Assembly: GCA_029239875.1 (NCBI GenBank)
Contig: JARBUD010000044.1
Span: 1-34,222 of the forward strand
Length of the DNA: 34,222 nt
DNA from: Xanthobacteraceae bacterium
Lineage (GTDB): Bacteria; Pseudomonadota; Alphaproteobacteria; Rhizobiales; Xanthobacteraceae
Direction of reading: 5' to 3'
Below the pieces are notes generated by a model that made no database searches, was not told the DNA's origin, and saw only the letters and a list, made by a program, of their open reading frames with translations. Shown here one piece after another: positions 1 to 8,794 of the stretch. How positions within the stretch are numbered: position 1 is the stretch's first letter; every line of letters starts with the position of its first letter. Position numbers and translations under genes: made by a program.

Positions 1-807
1 CAGGGCGAAGCCCTTGGCGATGTAGTTGCGCACGAACCAGATCACCAGCGCACCGGGGATGATCGTCAGCACCCCCGCCGCGGCGAGAAGTCCCCAGTCC
101 ATGCCGGCCGCCGAGACGGTGCGGGTCATGGTCACCGCGATGGGCTTGGCGTTGGTGGCGGTGAGCGTGCGCGCCAGCAGCAGCTCGACCCAGGAGAACA
201 TGAAGCAGAAGAACGCCGCGACGCCGATGCCGGAGGCGATCAGCGGCATGAAGATCTTCACGAAGAAGCGCGGGAAGGAATAGCCGTCGATCGCCGCGGT
301 CTCGTCGATCTCGCGTGGCACGCCGGACATGAAACCTTCCAGGATCCACACCGCCAGCGGCACGTTGAACAGGCAGTGCGCCAGCGCCACCGCCCAGGGC
401 GTGTCGAACAGGCCGATGGCCGAATAGAGATTGAAGAAGGGCAGCGCGAACACCGCCGGCGGCGCCATGCGATTCGACAAGAGCCAGAAGAACAGGTGCT
501 TGTCGCCGACGAAGGTGTAGCGCGAGAAGGCATAGGCCGCGGGCAGCGCCAGTGTGATCGAGATGATGGTGTTCAACACCACGTAGCTGAGCGAATTGAT
601 GTAGCCCGAGTACCAGCTCGAATCGGTGAAGATCTTGACGTAGTGCTCGAAGGTGATGTCGCGCGGCCAGAGCGTCAGCGTGGTGCTGATCTCGAAATTC
701 GTCTTCAGGCTCATGTTGACGAGCCAGTAGATCGGCAGCAGCAGGAAGACGAGGTAAAGCCCCATCACCAAGGCGTCGGAACGGGAGCGGTGCGTCGAGG
801 CGCTCAT
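1..807 (-). CDS. glpQ: Glycerol ABC transporter permease GlpQ (3' end cut by window edge)
   Basis: This is the second integral membrane permease of the glycerol importer, a MalG-type inner-membrane subunit. The ATG at 807 opens a frame that stays open for 269 codons to base 1 and ends in residues RNYIAKGFAL, typical of the extreme C-terminus of this family, so only a few residues should be missing. Hydrophobic segments recur along the protein, starting at about residue 12 (LVMGLYLVFLLLPIYW). An EAA-type cytoplasmic loop (EIDETAAIDGYSFPRFFVKI) that docks on the ATPase lies near residue 175. The start codon overlaps the glpP stop in an ATGA, which points to translational coupling. In the known rhizobial GlpSTPQV system a small membrane protein and the binding protein GlpV follow; they would lie outside the window. 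Identity rests on family resemblance plus gene order. Confidence 0.88.
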   Translation of the reverse strand, partial: MSASTHRSRSDALVMGLYLVFLLLPIYWLVNMSLKTNFEISTTLTLWPRDITFEHYVKIFTDSSWYSGYINSLSYVVLNTIISITLALPAAYAFSRYTFVGDKHLFFWLLSNRMAPPAVFALPFFNLYSAIGLFDTPWAVALAHCLFNVPLAVWILEGFMSGVPREIDETAAIDGYSFPRFFVKIFMPLIASGIGVAAFFCFMFSWVELLLARTLTATNAKPIAVTMTRTVSAAGMDWGLLAAAGVLTIIPGALVIWFVRNYIAKGFAL

Positions 808-1709
808 GCCGGCGTCTCCTGCTTCGGGCGTTCGGTGCCGGCGTTGATCATCACCGTGTAGAACACCCAGCACAGCGCCAGCACGATGAGGTTGTAGACG
901 AGGCTCATCGCCGCCGCCTTGCCGAGGTCGAACTGGCCGAGCGCGATCTTCACGAGGTCGATCGAGAGGAAGGTCGTGGCGTTGCCCGGCCCTCCGCCGG
1001 TCAGCACGAAGGGCTCGGTGTAGATCATGAAACTGTCCATGAAGCGCAGCAGCACCGCGATCAGCAGCACGCGCTTCATCTTCGGGAGCTGAATGGTGGT
1101 GAACACCGCCCAGCGCGAGGCGCCGTCGATGCGCGCCGCCTGGTAATAGGCGTCGGGGATCGACTTGAGGCCGGCATAGCAGAGCAGCGCCACCAGGCTG
1201 GTCCAGTGCCAGACGTCCATGACGATGATGGTGATCCACGCCGCCAGCGTGTCGCCCGTGTAGTTGTAGGAGATGCCGAGCCAGTTCACGGCGTAGCCGA
1301 GCAGGCCGATATCGGCACGGGCGAAGACTTGCCAGATGGTGCCGACGACGTTCCACGGGATCAGCAGCGGCAGCGCCATCACCACCAGCGTGGCGGCGAC
1401 CTTCCAGCCCTCGCGCGGCATGGAGAGCGCGACGAGGATGCCGAGCGGCACCTCGATGGCGAGGATGATGGCGGAGAACAAAAGGTTGCGCCACAGCGCG
1501 GCGAAGAAGCGCCCACCGAGCTCGGTCGAGGGATCGAGCAGTTCCTGGAACCAGCCGAGCCCGTTCCAGAAGAACTGGTTGTTGCCGAAGGTGTCCTGGA
1601 CCGAATAGTTCACCACGGTCATGATCGGCACGATCGCCGAGAAGGCGACGATGAGGAACACGGGCGCGACGAGCAGCCAGGCGCCGTTGTTGACGGGCTT
1701 CTCCATCAC
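804..1709 (-). CDS. glpP: Glycerol ABC transporter permease GlpP
   Basis: This 301-residue protein is the first permease of the glycerol importer, a MalF-type inner-membrane subunit. A hydrophobic segment begins near residue 10 (WLLVAPVFLIVAFSAIVPIM), and further spans are spread to the C-terminus. The EAA-type loop (YYQAARIDGASRWAVFTTIQ) near residue 190 is the expected contact site for the ATP-binding subunits. Both ends overlap neighbours by four bases (ATGA with glpT upstream and with glpQ downstream), so the operon looks tightly coupled. Function is inferred from the complete glpD-S-T-P-Q order, which matches the glycerol transporter described in Rhizobium leguminosarum. Without that context it would only be called a sugar-type ABC permease. 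Confidence 0.9.
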   Translation of the reverse strand: MMEKPVNNGAWLLVAPVFLIVAFSAIVPIMTVVNYSVQDTFGNNQFFWNGLGWFQELLDPSTELGGRFFAALWRNLLFSAIILAIEVPLGILVALSMPREGWKVAATLVVMALPLLIPWNVVGTIWQVFARADIGLLGYAVNWLGISYNYTGDTLAAWITIIVMDVWHWTSLVALLCYAGLKSIPDAYYQAARIDGASRWAVFTTIQLPKMKRVLLIAVLLRFMDSFMIYTEPFVLTGGGPGNATTFLSIDLVKIALGQFDLGKAAAMSLVYNLIVLALCWVFYTVMINAGTERPKQETPA

Positions 1710-2803
1710 GCGCCTCCTTCGCCCGCGACCAATACGCCGCCCGCATAGATGTGGATCTGCCGCGGATCGAGCTTCAACCCGGCCTCGTCGCCGTTGAGCG
1801 TCAGGGCGTCCGGCACGGTCGCCGCGGCCGGGTGGCCGGCGATCTCAATGCGGGCGATGCGGGCACGGCCGATGTCGTCGATGCGCCGCACCTTCACCGG
1901 CACGCCGCCGCCCGCGCGGGTGAGCGTGGCGAATTCCGGCCGCACGCCGAGCTCGATCCGCTCGCCCGCCGGGAGAGAAGGATAGGCGCGCGCGAGTTCC
2001 ACCGAGACGCCGTGCTCGCCGCCGATATGGGCGGTGCGCCCTTCCACCATCGCGGGCAACACGTTCATGCCGGGCGAGCCGATGAAATGGCCGACGAAGG
2101 TGTGGGCGGGGCGCTCGAACAGCTCCTCCGGCGTGCCGGTCTGCACCACCGCGCCGTCATGCATGACGACGACCGTGTCGGCGAAGGTCAGCGCCTCGGT
2201 CTGGTCGTGCGTCACATAGATCATGGTGAGGTCGAGCGCCCGGTGCAGTTCCTTCAGCGTCGAGCGGAGCTGCCATTTCAGGTGCGGGTCGATGACGGTG
2301 AGCGGCTCGTCGAACAGGATGGCGGCGACGTCCGAGCGCACCAGCCCACGCCCGAGCGAGATCTTCTGCTTGGCGTCGGCGGTGAGGTTCGCCGCCTTGC
2401 GGTCGAGCACCGAGGTCAGATCCAGCCGCCCGGCGATCTCTTCGACACGACGCCCGATGGCCTCGCGCGGCAGATGCCGGTTCTTCAGCGGGAAGGCGAG
2501 GTTCTCGCGCACGCTCATCGTGTCGTAGACGACCGGGAACTGGAACACCTGCGCGATGTTGCGCGCCTCGGTCGGCAGGTTGGTCACGTCGCGGCCGTCG
2601 AACAGGATGCGCCCCTTGGTCGGGGTGACGAGGCCGGAGATGATGTTGAGCAGCGTGGTCTTGCCGCAGCCGGAGGGACCGAGCAGCGCATAGGCGCCGC
2701 CCTGCCGCCAGACATGGTTGATCTCCTTCAGCGCATAGTCCTGCGGGCCGCGCGGATCGGGCCGGTAGGCATGGGCGAGACCGTCGAGCGTGATGCTGGC
2801 CAT
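1706..2803 (-). CDS. glpT: Glycerol ABC transporter ATP-binding protein GlpT (degenerate signature motif)
   Basis: This 365-residue protein is one of two different ATPases of the glycerol importer. Walker A is GPSGCGKT (42-49), the Q-loop Gln is residue 88, Walker B ends in ILFDEP (162-167), and the switch histidine is H199 in YVTHDQTEA. The ABC signature LSGGQ is absent: the same position reads LTADAKQKISLGRGL (140-154). A C-terminal regulatory region of the MalK/UgpC type follows. GGGGAGGGGAGA stands just before the ATG at 2803, a strong ribosome site. The gene lies 11 bases after glpS and overlaps glpP by four bases. The missing signature is complemented by an intact LSGGQ in GlpS, so the two proteins very likely form a heterodimer with one good and one decayed ATP site. 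Confidence 0.92.
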   Translation of the reverse strand: MASITLDGLAHAYRPDPRGPQDYALKEINHVWRQGGAYALLGPSGCGKTTLLNIISGLVTPTKGRILFDGRDVTNLPTEARNIAQVFQFPVVYDTMSVRENLAFPLKNRHLPREAIGRRVEEIAGRLDLTSVLDRKAANLTADAKQKISLGRGLVRSDVAAILFDEPLTVIDPHLKWQLRSTLKELHRALDLTMIYVTHDQTEALTFADTVVVMHDGAVVQTGTPEELFERPAHTFVGHFIGSPGMNVLPAMVEGRTAHIGGEHGVSVELARAYPSLPAGERIELGVRPEFATLTRAGGGVPVKVRRIDDIGRARIARIEIAGHPAAATVPDALTLNGDEAGLKLDPRQIHIYAGGVLVAGEGGA

Positions 2804-2814
2804 TCTCCCCTCCC

Positions 2815-3924
2815 CTATGCCGCCGCGTCGAGCACGCGGCCGGCCCGGCGGCCGTCGGCGTCGAACAGCAGGATGTGGCCGGGATCGATCAGCACCTCGA
2901 CCGGCGCGTTCGGCTCCAGCCGCCGCACGCCGGGCACAAGGGCGGTGAGCCGCTCCTCCCCCATCAGCATGTGCAGGAAGCTCTCCGAGCCGGTGACTTC
3001 GGTGACGGAGATGGCGGCGCCGAGGCGGATGCGCCCGTCGGCATGACCGGAACGCTCGGCGAAGGCGACGTCCTCCACCTCCAGATGATGCGCGCGCACG
3101 CCCATGGTGTAGCGCCCGTCCGCCGCAGTGGCGAAAGCGCCGGACGCCGGTAGCACCGCGCCGCTCTCCAGCAGTACGGTTCCGCCGGACTTGGTCACCT
3201 TGAGCATGTTGAGCGGCGGATCGGAGAAGACGCGGGCGGTGGCGAGGTCGGCGGGGCGGCGATAGACCTCGGCGGTCGGGCCGAACTGCGTCACCGCGCC
3301 TTCCATCAGCGTCGCGGTATTGCCGCCGAGCAGCAGCGCCTCGGTCGGCTCCGTCGTCGCATAGACGAACACTGCGCCGGTGGAGGCGAAGATGCGCGGC
3401 AGTTCCTCGCGCAGTTCCTCGCGCAGCTTGTAGTCGAGATTGGCCAGCGGCTCATCGAGCAGCACGAGGTCGGCGCGCTTGACCAGCGCGCGGGCGATGG
3501 CGGTGCGCTGCTGCTGGCCGCCGGACAAGGCAAGGGGCAGGCGCTGCAGATAAGGCTCGAGCTTCAAGAGCCGCGCCGCCTCGGTGACGCGGGCCACGAT
3601 CTCCGCCTTCGGCAGGCCCTGCACACGCAGCGGCGAGGCGATGTTCTCGTAGACGCTGAGCGAGGGGTAGTTGATGAACTGCTGGTAGACCATGGCGACG
3701 CTGCGCTTCTTCACCGGTAGGCCGGTGAAGTCGCGCCCGTCGACGAGGATGCGGCCGGCGGTTGGCGCGTCGAGGCCGGCCATCAGCCGCATCAGGCTGG
3801 TCTTGCCGGCAAGCGTGGCTCCGAGCAGCACGTTCAGACTGCCATGCTCGAGCCTGAGCGAGACGTCGCGGATATAGGGAACGCCGGCAACGGTGCGGCT
3901 GACGCCGTCGAGTTCCAGGATCAT
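2815..3924 (-). CDS. glpS: Glycerol ABC transporter ATP-binding protein GlpS (no switch histidine)
   Basis: This 369-residue protein is the partner ATPase of GlpT. It has a Walker A (GATLAGKT, 35-42), a Q-loop (YQQF near 80-83), an intact signature LSGGQQQR (133-140) and Walker B VLLDEP (154-159). The H-loop is changed: where GlpT reads YVTHDQTEA, this protein reads YATTEPTEA, so the switch histidine is replaced by T191. A C-terminal TOBE-like regulatory part follows from about residue 235. The ATG at 3924 overlaps the glpD stop codon (ATGA). The pattern is complementary to GlpT, which keeps the histidine but lacks the signature. Function as a glycerol importer subunit is inferred from gene order. 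Confidence 0.92.
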   Translation of the reverse strand: MILELDGVSRTVAGVPYIRDVSLRLEHGSLNVLLGATLAGKTSLMRLMAGLDAPTAGRILVDGRDFTGLPVKKRSVAMVYQQFINYPSLSVYENIASPLRVQGLPKAEIVARVTEAARLLKLEPYLQRLPLALSGGQQQRTAIARALVKRADLVLLDEPLANLDYKLREELREELPRIFASTGAVFVYATTEPTEALLLGGNTATLMEGAVTQFGPTAEVYRRPADLATARVFSDPPLNMLKVTKSGGTVLLESGAVLPASGAFATAADGRYTMGVRAHHLEVEDVAFAERSGHADGRIRLGAAISVTEVTGSESFLHMLMGEERLTALVPGVRRLEPNAPVEVLIDPGHILLFDADGRRAGRVLDAAA

Positions 3925-5471
3925 GGGGCGGCCTCCCTGAGGTAGGCCGACTGTATCCGATGCGGGGCGTTGTCACGCATGAAAGCATCGAGAGCGGCCG
4001 CCTCTTCGGTGCTGAGGCGCAGGCCGAGCTTGGAGCGGCGCCACAGCACGTCCTCGGCGGTGCGCGCCCATTCCTCGCGCATGAGGTAGCGCACTTCCGC
4101 CTCGGTGAGGTCGGCGCCGAAGACGCGGCCGAGATCCGCGGGACCACGCATGCCGTCGAGCAGGCGCAACGCGCGCGTGCCATAGGCGACGACGAGCCGC
4201 CGCGCCAGCGCCTCGTCGAGCCAGGCATGGGCACGCTTGAGCTGCGCGACGATGCGCGGCTGGTCGTTGACGGCGAAGTCGCCGCCGGGCAGCGGCTTCC
4301 GGCCGGTCCAGGACGATTTCTTCGCCGAGGGCAGGAAGGGCGCCAACTTCTCCAACGCATGCTCGGCGAGGCGGCGATAGGTGGTGATCTTGCCGCCGAA
4401 CACCGAGAGCAGCGGCGGGCGGCCCTCGCCGTCCTCCAGCTCCAGCACGTAGTCGCGGGTGGCCTCCTGCGCCTTGGAGGCGCCGTCGTCATAGAGCGGG
4501 CGCACGCCGGAATAGGTCCACACCACCCGGTCCGGCGTCACCGGCTCCTTGAAGTATTCGCTCGCCGCCGCGCAGAGATAGGCGATCTCCTCGGGGCTCG
4601 CGACGGGCTTCTCCGGCGTCCGGCCGAAGTCGCGATCGGTGGTGCCGATCAGGGTGAAGTCGTGCTCGTAGGGGATGGCGAAGACGATGCGCCCGTCGGC
4701 ATTCTGGAAGATGTAGGCGCGGTCGTGCTCGTACAGTTTCGGCACCACGATGTGGCTACCCTGGACGAGGCGCACATCGGCCGGCGAATTCAGGCCGATC
4801 ACCCGCGCCAGCACCTCGTGCACCCATGGGCCGGCGGCGTTGACCAGTACGCGCGCGCGCAATGTCGTGCGCACGCCGTCCTGGTCGACCTCGACGCGCC
4901 AGTAGTCGGCTGCCCGCGCCGCGCCGACGACGCGGGCATGCGAGCGGATGTCGGCGCCGCGCTCGGCGGCGTCGAGCGCGTTCAACACCACGAGACGGCT
5001 GTCCTCGACCCAGCAGTCGGAATATTCGAAGGCGCGGTGATAGCCCTCGCGCAGCGGCTTGCCGGCCTCGTCGCGGGCGAGGTCGAGCGTGCGCGTCGCC
5101 GGCAGCAATTTGCGGCCGCCGAGATGGTCGTAGAGGAACAGGCCGAGGCGCAGCAGCCAGGCTGGGCGCAGCCCCTTGTGGTGCGGTAGCACGAAGCGCA
5201 GCGGGCGGATGATGTGCGGGGCGATGGCCCACAGCACCTCGCGCTCCATCAGGGCCTCACGCACCAGTCGGAACTCGTAGTGCTCGAGATAGCGCAGGCC
5301 GCCATGGATCAGCTTGGTCGAGGCGGAAGAGGTGGCGCCGGCAAAGTCGCCCTGTTCGAGCAGGACGACCGACACCCCCCGCCCGGCGGCGTCGCGGGCG
5401 ATCCCGCAGCCATTGATGCCCCCGCCGATGATGGCGAGGTCATACATCTCGTCCTGCACGCGAACGGCCAC
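3921..5471 (-). CDS. glpD: Glycerol-3-phosphate dehydrogenase GlpD
   Basis: This enzyme oxidises sn-glycerol 3-phosphate to dihydroxyacetone phosphate with FAD and passes electrons to the quinone pool at the inner membrane. The N-terminus carries the FAD dinucleotide motif (DLAIIGGGINGCGIARDAAG) and the family block SSASTKLIHGGLRYLEHYEF. A second family block (FAIPYEHDFTLIGTTDRDFG) lies mid-protein, and the C-terminal DAO helical domain is complete. The start is uncertain. A GTG at 5492 has almost no ribosome site, a GTG at 5471 follows GGGAG at good spacing (chosen here, 516 residues), and an ATG at 5447 would put the FAD motif at residue 5. The gene heads the glpDSTPQ operon, with operator-like repeats just upstream, and its stop overlaps the glpS start. 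It should oxidise the glycerol 3-phosphate made from imported glycerol by a kinase not present here. Confidence 0.95.
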   Translation of the reverse strand: MAVRVQDEMYDLAIIGGGINGCGIARDAAGRGVSVVLLEQGDFAGATSSASTKLIHGGLRYLEHYEFRLVREALMEREVLWAIAPHIIRPLRFVLPHHKGLRPAWLLRLGLFLYDHLGGRKLLPATRTLDLARDEAGKPLREGYHRAFEYSDCWVEDSRLVVLNALDAAERGADIRSHARVVGAARAADYWRVEVDQDGVRTTLRARVLVNAAGPWVHEVLARVIGLNSPADVRLVQGSHIVVPKLYEHDRAYIFQNADGRIVFAIPYEHDFTLIGTTDRDFGRTPEKPVASPEEIAYLCAAASEYFKEPVTPDRVVWTYSGVRPLYDDGASKAQEATRDYVLELEDGEGRPPLLSVFGGKITTYRRLAEHALEKLAPFLPSAKKSSWTGRKPLPGGDFAVNDQPRIVAQLKRAHAWLDEALARRLVVAYGTRALRLLDGMRGPADLGRVFGADLTEAEVRYLMREEWARTAEDVLWRRSKLGLRLSTEEAAALDAFMRDNAPHRIQSAYLREAAP

Positions 5472-5510
5472 TGGCGTCTCCCGGATGCACACCTCGTTAC
5501 GCTGGGTGCG

Positions 5511-5597
5511 CTTTCGTTTTTATGTTCGAGTGGACGCTATCTGAAACTCATTGCAGGAGCAACGGGCCTTAAACGAAAGATATGAACCTTCGTTTAG
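5511..5597 (-). promoter_or_regulatory. Putative GlpR operator/promoter region of the glp operon
   Basis: The region before glpD holds a cluster of related short motifs. TTTCGTTT occurs at 5512-5519, and TATGTTCG, identical to the half-site of the enterobacterial GlpR operator, at 5521-5528. A perfect inverted repeat, TAAACGAA (5570-5577) and TTCGTTTA (5589-5596) with an 11-base spacer, also carries the TTTCGTTT core. DeoR-family repressors commonly bind several spaced copies of such sites. The repressor candidate is the GlpR homologue at 33588. The exact promoter hexamers are not clear. Assignment is inference from motif similarity and position. Confidence 0.55.
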
Positions 5598-5630
5598 GTG
5601 CAATGCAGCACCCGGGTGCCGACCTGCTTC

Positions 5631-5671
5631 AAAAGCAACAACCCCGGCTCGTCGGCGACGAACCGGGGTTG
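5631..5671 (-). terminator. Intrinsic terminator of the RND efflux operon
   Basis: A long hairpin is formed by CAACCCCGG (5639-5647) and CCGGGGTTG (5663-5671), with an inner TCGTC/GACGA stem separated by a single mismatch. Read on the minus strand it is followed by TTGCTTTTG, a U-rich tail. It lies 40 bases past the stop of the efflux pump gene and before the glp control region, so it should insulate glp from the efflux operon. Confidence 0.75.
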
Positions 5672-5710
5672 CGAAACGCGATAATCCGAAGGCGGTCCTG
5701 CCGCTCCGAC

Positions 5711-8700
5711 TCATTCGGCCGGGGTGTGGACGAGGCCGGGCGCGATCTCGGCGTGGGCGGTATGGTGGATGCGGCCGATCAGCGAATAGACCACCGGCAC
5801 CACGAACAGCGTCAGCAGCGTGCCGAGGCTCATGCCGCCGACGATGACCCAGCCGATCTGCGCGCGGCTCTCCGCACCGGCGCCGCTCGCCAGCGCCAGC
5901 GGCACTGCGCCGAGCACCATGGCGCCGGTGGTCATCAGGATCGGCCGCAGGCGCAGCACGGCCGCCTCGATCACCGCGGCGCGGCGGTCGAGCCCGGATT
6001 CCTGCTGCTGGTTGGCGAACTCGACGATGAGAATGCCGTGCTTGGTGATCAGGCCGACCAGCGTGACGAGGCCGATCTGCGAATAGACGTTCAGCGAGCC
6101 GCCGGCGAAGTACAGCGCGGCCAGCGCGCCGGTCATCGACAGCGGCACGGTCAGCATGATGATGACGGGATCGCGGAAGCTCTCGAACTGCGCCGAGAGC
6201 ACGAGATAGATGAAGCCGAGCGCTAGCAGGAACACCAGCACCAGGCTCTGGCCGGCGGCGCGAAACTCGCGGCTCTGGCCGGAGACGTCGGTCTGCACCG
6301 TCTGCGGCAGCACCTCGCGTGCGACCTGGTCGAGATGTGCCAGCGCCTCGCCCTGCGAAAAGCCGGGCGCGAGATTGGCGGAGATGGTCGCCGAGCGCAG
6401 CTGGTTGAAGCGCCTCAGCTCCTGCGGCGCCACGCTCTCGCGCACCGAGACGAGGTTGGAGAGCTGCACCATCTGCCCGCTCGCCGAGCGCAGATAGATG
6501 GTGTCGAGCGTCGCCGGCGAGGAGCGGTCGCGGGCGTCGAGCTGGACATAGACGTCGTACTGCTCGCCTCCGACCTCGAAGCGCGTCACCTGCCGCCCGC
6601 CGAGCAGGCTCTCCAGCGTACGTCCGAGCACGGCGACGTCGATGCCGAGATCGGCCGCCTTGGCGCGGTCGACCGACACCGAGATCTCCGGCTTGTTCAG
6701 CTTGAGGTCGGTGTCGACGCTGATCAGGCCGGGATAGTCGCGCAGGCGGTCAAGGAAGCTGTCGACATATTCGTCGAGCTGCTCATAGGTGCCCGAGGTC
6801 TGGATGACGAACTCGATGGGCCGCGAATTGTTGGAGGCACCTAGCGAAGGCGGGTTGTTGGCATAGGCGTTCACGCCGGCGATGCGCCTGAGCTCCGGCG
6901 TCACCTCGCGGACGATCTCCTGCTGGCGCCGGTCGCGGTCGTCCCAGTCCTTCAGCCGGCCGATGACGAGGAAGCGGTGCACCTCCGGGAAGCCGTTGAT
7001 GATGAGGACGCTGTCGACCTCCGGCTCCTTGTCGAGGATGCCCTCCACCTGGTTGGTGTAGCGGGCGGTATAGGCGAGGGTCGACCCTTCCGGCCCGCTG
7101 CCGGAGACGCGGACGATGCCGCGGTCCTCGACGGGGGCGAGCTCGGAGGGGAGCACGGTCAGGAAGTAGGCGCTCGCCCCGGCGACGCAGAACGCCAGCA
7201 GCAAGATGAGTGGGCGCACCCGCAGCGTCGCCCCGAGCAGGCGGCGATAGCCTTCCTCAAGCCCACGCAGGCGCCGCTCGATGAAGGCGGAGACCCGCCC
7301 CGGCTTGTCCTCGTGCTTGAGCAGGCGCGAGCACATCATCGGCGTGAGGCTGAGCGCGACGAAGCCGGAGATGATGACCGCGCCGGCCAGCGTCAGCGCA
7401 AATTCGAGGAACAGCCGCCCGGTGCGGCCCGGCGCGAAGGCGACGGGCGCATAGACCGCCGCCAGCGTCATGGTCATGGCGATGACGGCGAAGCCGATCT
7501 CCTTTGCGCCCTTGATGGCGGCGGGGATGGGCTTCATGCCGTGCTCGATGTGCCGGAAGATGTTCTCCAGCACCACGATGGCGTCGTCGACCACCAGACC
7601 GATGGCGAGCACGAAGGCGAGCAGCGTCAACGTGTTCACGCTGAAGCCGAGTGCGTACATGATGCCGAAGGTGGTGATCAGCGAGATCGGGATGGTGACG
7701 ATCGGAATGATCGAGGCGCGGAAGGAGCGCAGGAACACCACGATCACCAGCACCACCAGCACCACCGCCTCGAAGATGGTGTGGAACACCGACTTGATCG
7801 AGCGGTCGATGAACACGGCGTTGTCGTTGCCGATGGCGCCGCTCATGCCTTCCGGCAGGCTCTGGTTCACCGCCGGCAGCACTGCGCGCACGCCGGCCGA
7901 GACGTCGAGTGGGTTGGCCACCGCCTGTTTGATCAGGCCGACGATGATCGCCGCGCCGCCGTTGAAACGGCTCGCCCGGCGCTCGTCGGCAGCGCCGAGC
8001 TCGACGCGGGCGACGTCGCTCATATGCACCTGCGCGCCGTCGGCCCGTTTGACCACGATGTTGTTGAACTGCTCGACATTGGCGAGCGCCGTGCGCGACA
8101 GCACGGTGAACTCGCGGTCCACGCTCTCGATGCGGCCGGAAGGGATCTCGACGTTCTGCGCGCTCAGCGCGTCCTCGACGTCCTGGACGGTGAGATTGTA
8201 GGCGGCGAGGCGCTCGCGGTCGATCCAGATGCGCATGGCATAGCGCCGCTCGCCGAAGATCTGCACGTCGGCGACGCCGCTGATGTTCTTGAAGCGGTCG
8301 ACGATGTAGCGGTCGATATAGTCCGACAGCTCCAGGCCGGTCATCCGGTCGGAGCGGAAGACGACAAAGACGACCGGCTGGGCGTCGGCCTCGACCTTGG
8401 AGATGACGGGTTCGTCGATCTCGTCCGGCAGGCGCTGGCGTACGCGGCTGACGCGGTCGCGCACGTCGCTGGCGGCGACGTCGGGATCGATTTCCAGCCG
8501 GAAGCGCACGGTGATGCGGCTCGATTCCGAGCGGCTGGTCGATTCCAGCACGTCGATGCCTTCGATGCCGGCGATGGAGCCTTCCAGCACCTGCGTCACC
8601 TGGCTCTCGACGATGCTCGCCGAGGCGCCGGGATAGGTGGTGACGACCGAGACCACCGGCTCGTCGATGTTGGGATATTCGCGCACCGTCAGGCGGCTGA

Positions 8701-8785
8701 ACGACACGATGCCGACCAGCACCATCAGGAGGCTGAGCACCGTCGCGAAGACCGGACGGCGGATGCAGAGCTCGGAAATGCCCAT
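5711..8785 (-). CDS. RND multidrug efflux transporter, inner-membrane pump (AcrB/HAE1 family)
   Basis: This 1024-residue protein is a proton-driven RND pump of normal length. The N-terminus (SELCIRRPVFATVLSLLMVL) is the first membrane helix typical of the family. Transmembrane helix 4 carries the paired aspartates of the proton relay (D400, D401 in GLVVDDAIVVLENIF). A lysine in helix 10 (LVGLITKHGILIVEF) matches the third relay residue. Two large periplasmic loops with the porter repeats lie between helices 1-2 and 7-8. It starts nine bases after the adaptor gene, so both are one operon, and the terminator at 5631-5671 follows it. No outer-membrane TolC-type gene and no adjacent regulator are present, so the channel must be encoded elsewhere. 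Substrate cannot be told from sequence alone. Confidence 0.95.
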   Translation of the reverse strand: MGISELCIRRPVFATVLSLLMVLVGIVSFSRLTVREYPNIDEPVVSVVTTYPGASASIVESQVTQVLEGSIAGIEGIDVLESTSRSESSRITVRFRLEIDPDVAASDVRDRVSRVRQRLPDEIDEPVISKVEADAQPVVFVVFRSDRMTGLELSDYIDRYIVDRFKNISGVADVQIFGERRYAMRIWIDRERLAAYNLTVQDVEDALSAQNVEIPSGRIESVDREFTVLSRTALANVEQFNNIVVKRADGAQVHMSDVARVELGAADERRASRFNGGAAIIVGLIKQAVANPLDVSAGVRAVLPAVNQSLPEGMSGAIGNDNAVFIDRSIKSVFHTIFEAVVLVVLVIVVFLRSFRASIIPIVTIPISLITTFGIMYALGFSVNTLTLLAFVLAIGLVVDDAIVVLENIFRHIEHGMKPIPAAIKGAKEIGFAVIAMTMTLAAVYAPVAFAPGRTGRLFLEFALTLAGAVIISGFVALSLTPMMCSRLLKHEDKPGRVSAFIERRLRGLEEGYRRLLGATLRVRPLILLLAFCVAGASAYFLTVLPSELAPVEDRGIVRVSGSGPEGSTLAYTARYTNQVEGILDKEPEVDSVLIINGFPEVHRFLVIGRLKDWDDRDRRQQEIVREVTPELRRIAGVNAYANNPPSLGASNNSRPIEFVIQTSGTYEQLDEYVDSFLDRLRDYPGLISVDTDLKLNKPEISVSVDRAKAADLGIDVAVLGRTLESLLGGRQVTRFEVGGEQYDVYVQLDARDRSSPATLDTIYLRSASGQMVQLSNLVSVRESVAPQELRRFNQLRSATISANLAPGFSQGEALAHLDQVAREVLPQTVQTDVSGQSREFRAAGQSLVLVFLLALGFIYLVLSAQFESFRDPVIIMLTVPLSMTGALAALYFAGGSLNVYSQIGLVTLVGLITKHGILIVEFANQQQESGLDRRAAVIEAAVLRLRPILMTTGAMVLGAVPLALASGAGAESRAQIGWVIVGGMSLGTLLTLFVVPVVYSLIGRIHHTAHAEIAPGLVHTPAE

Positions 8786-8794
8786 ATCGCGGCC

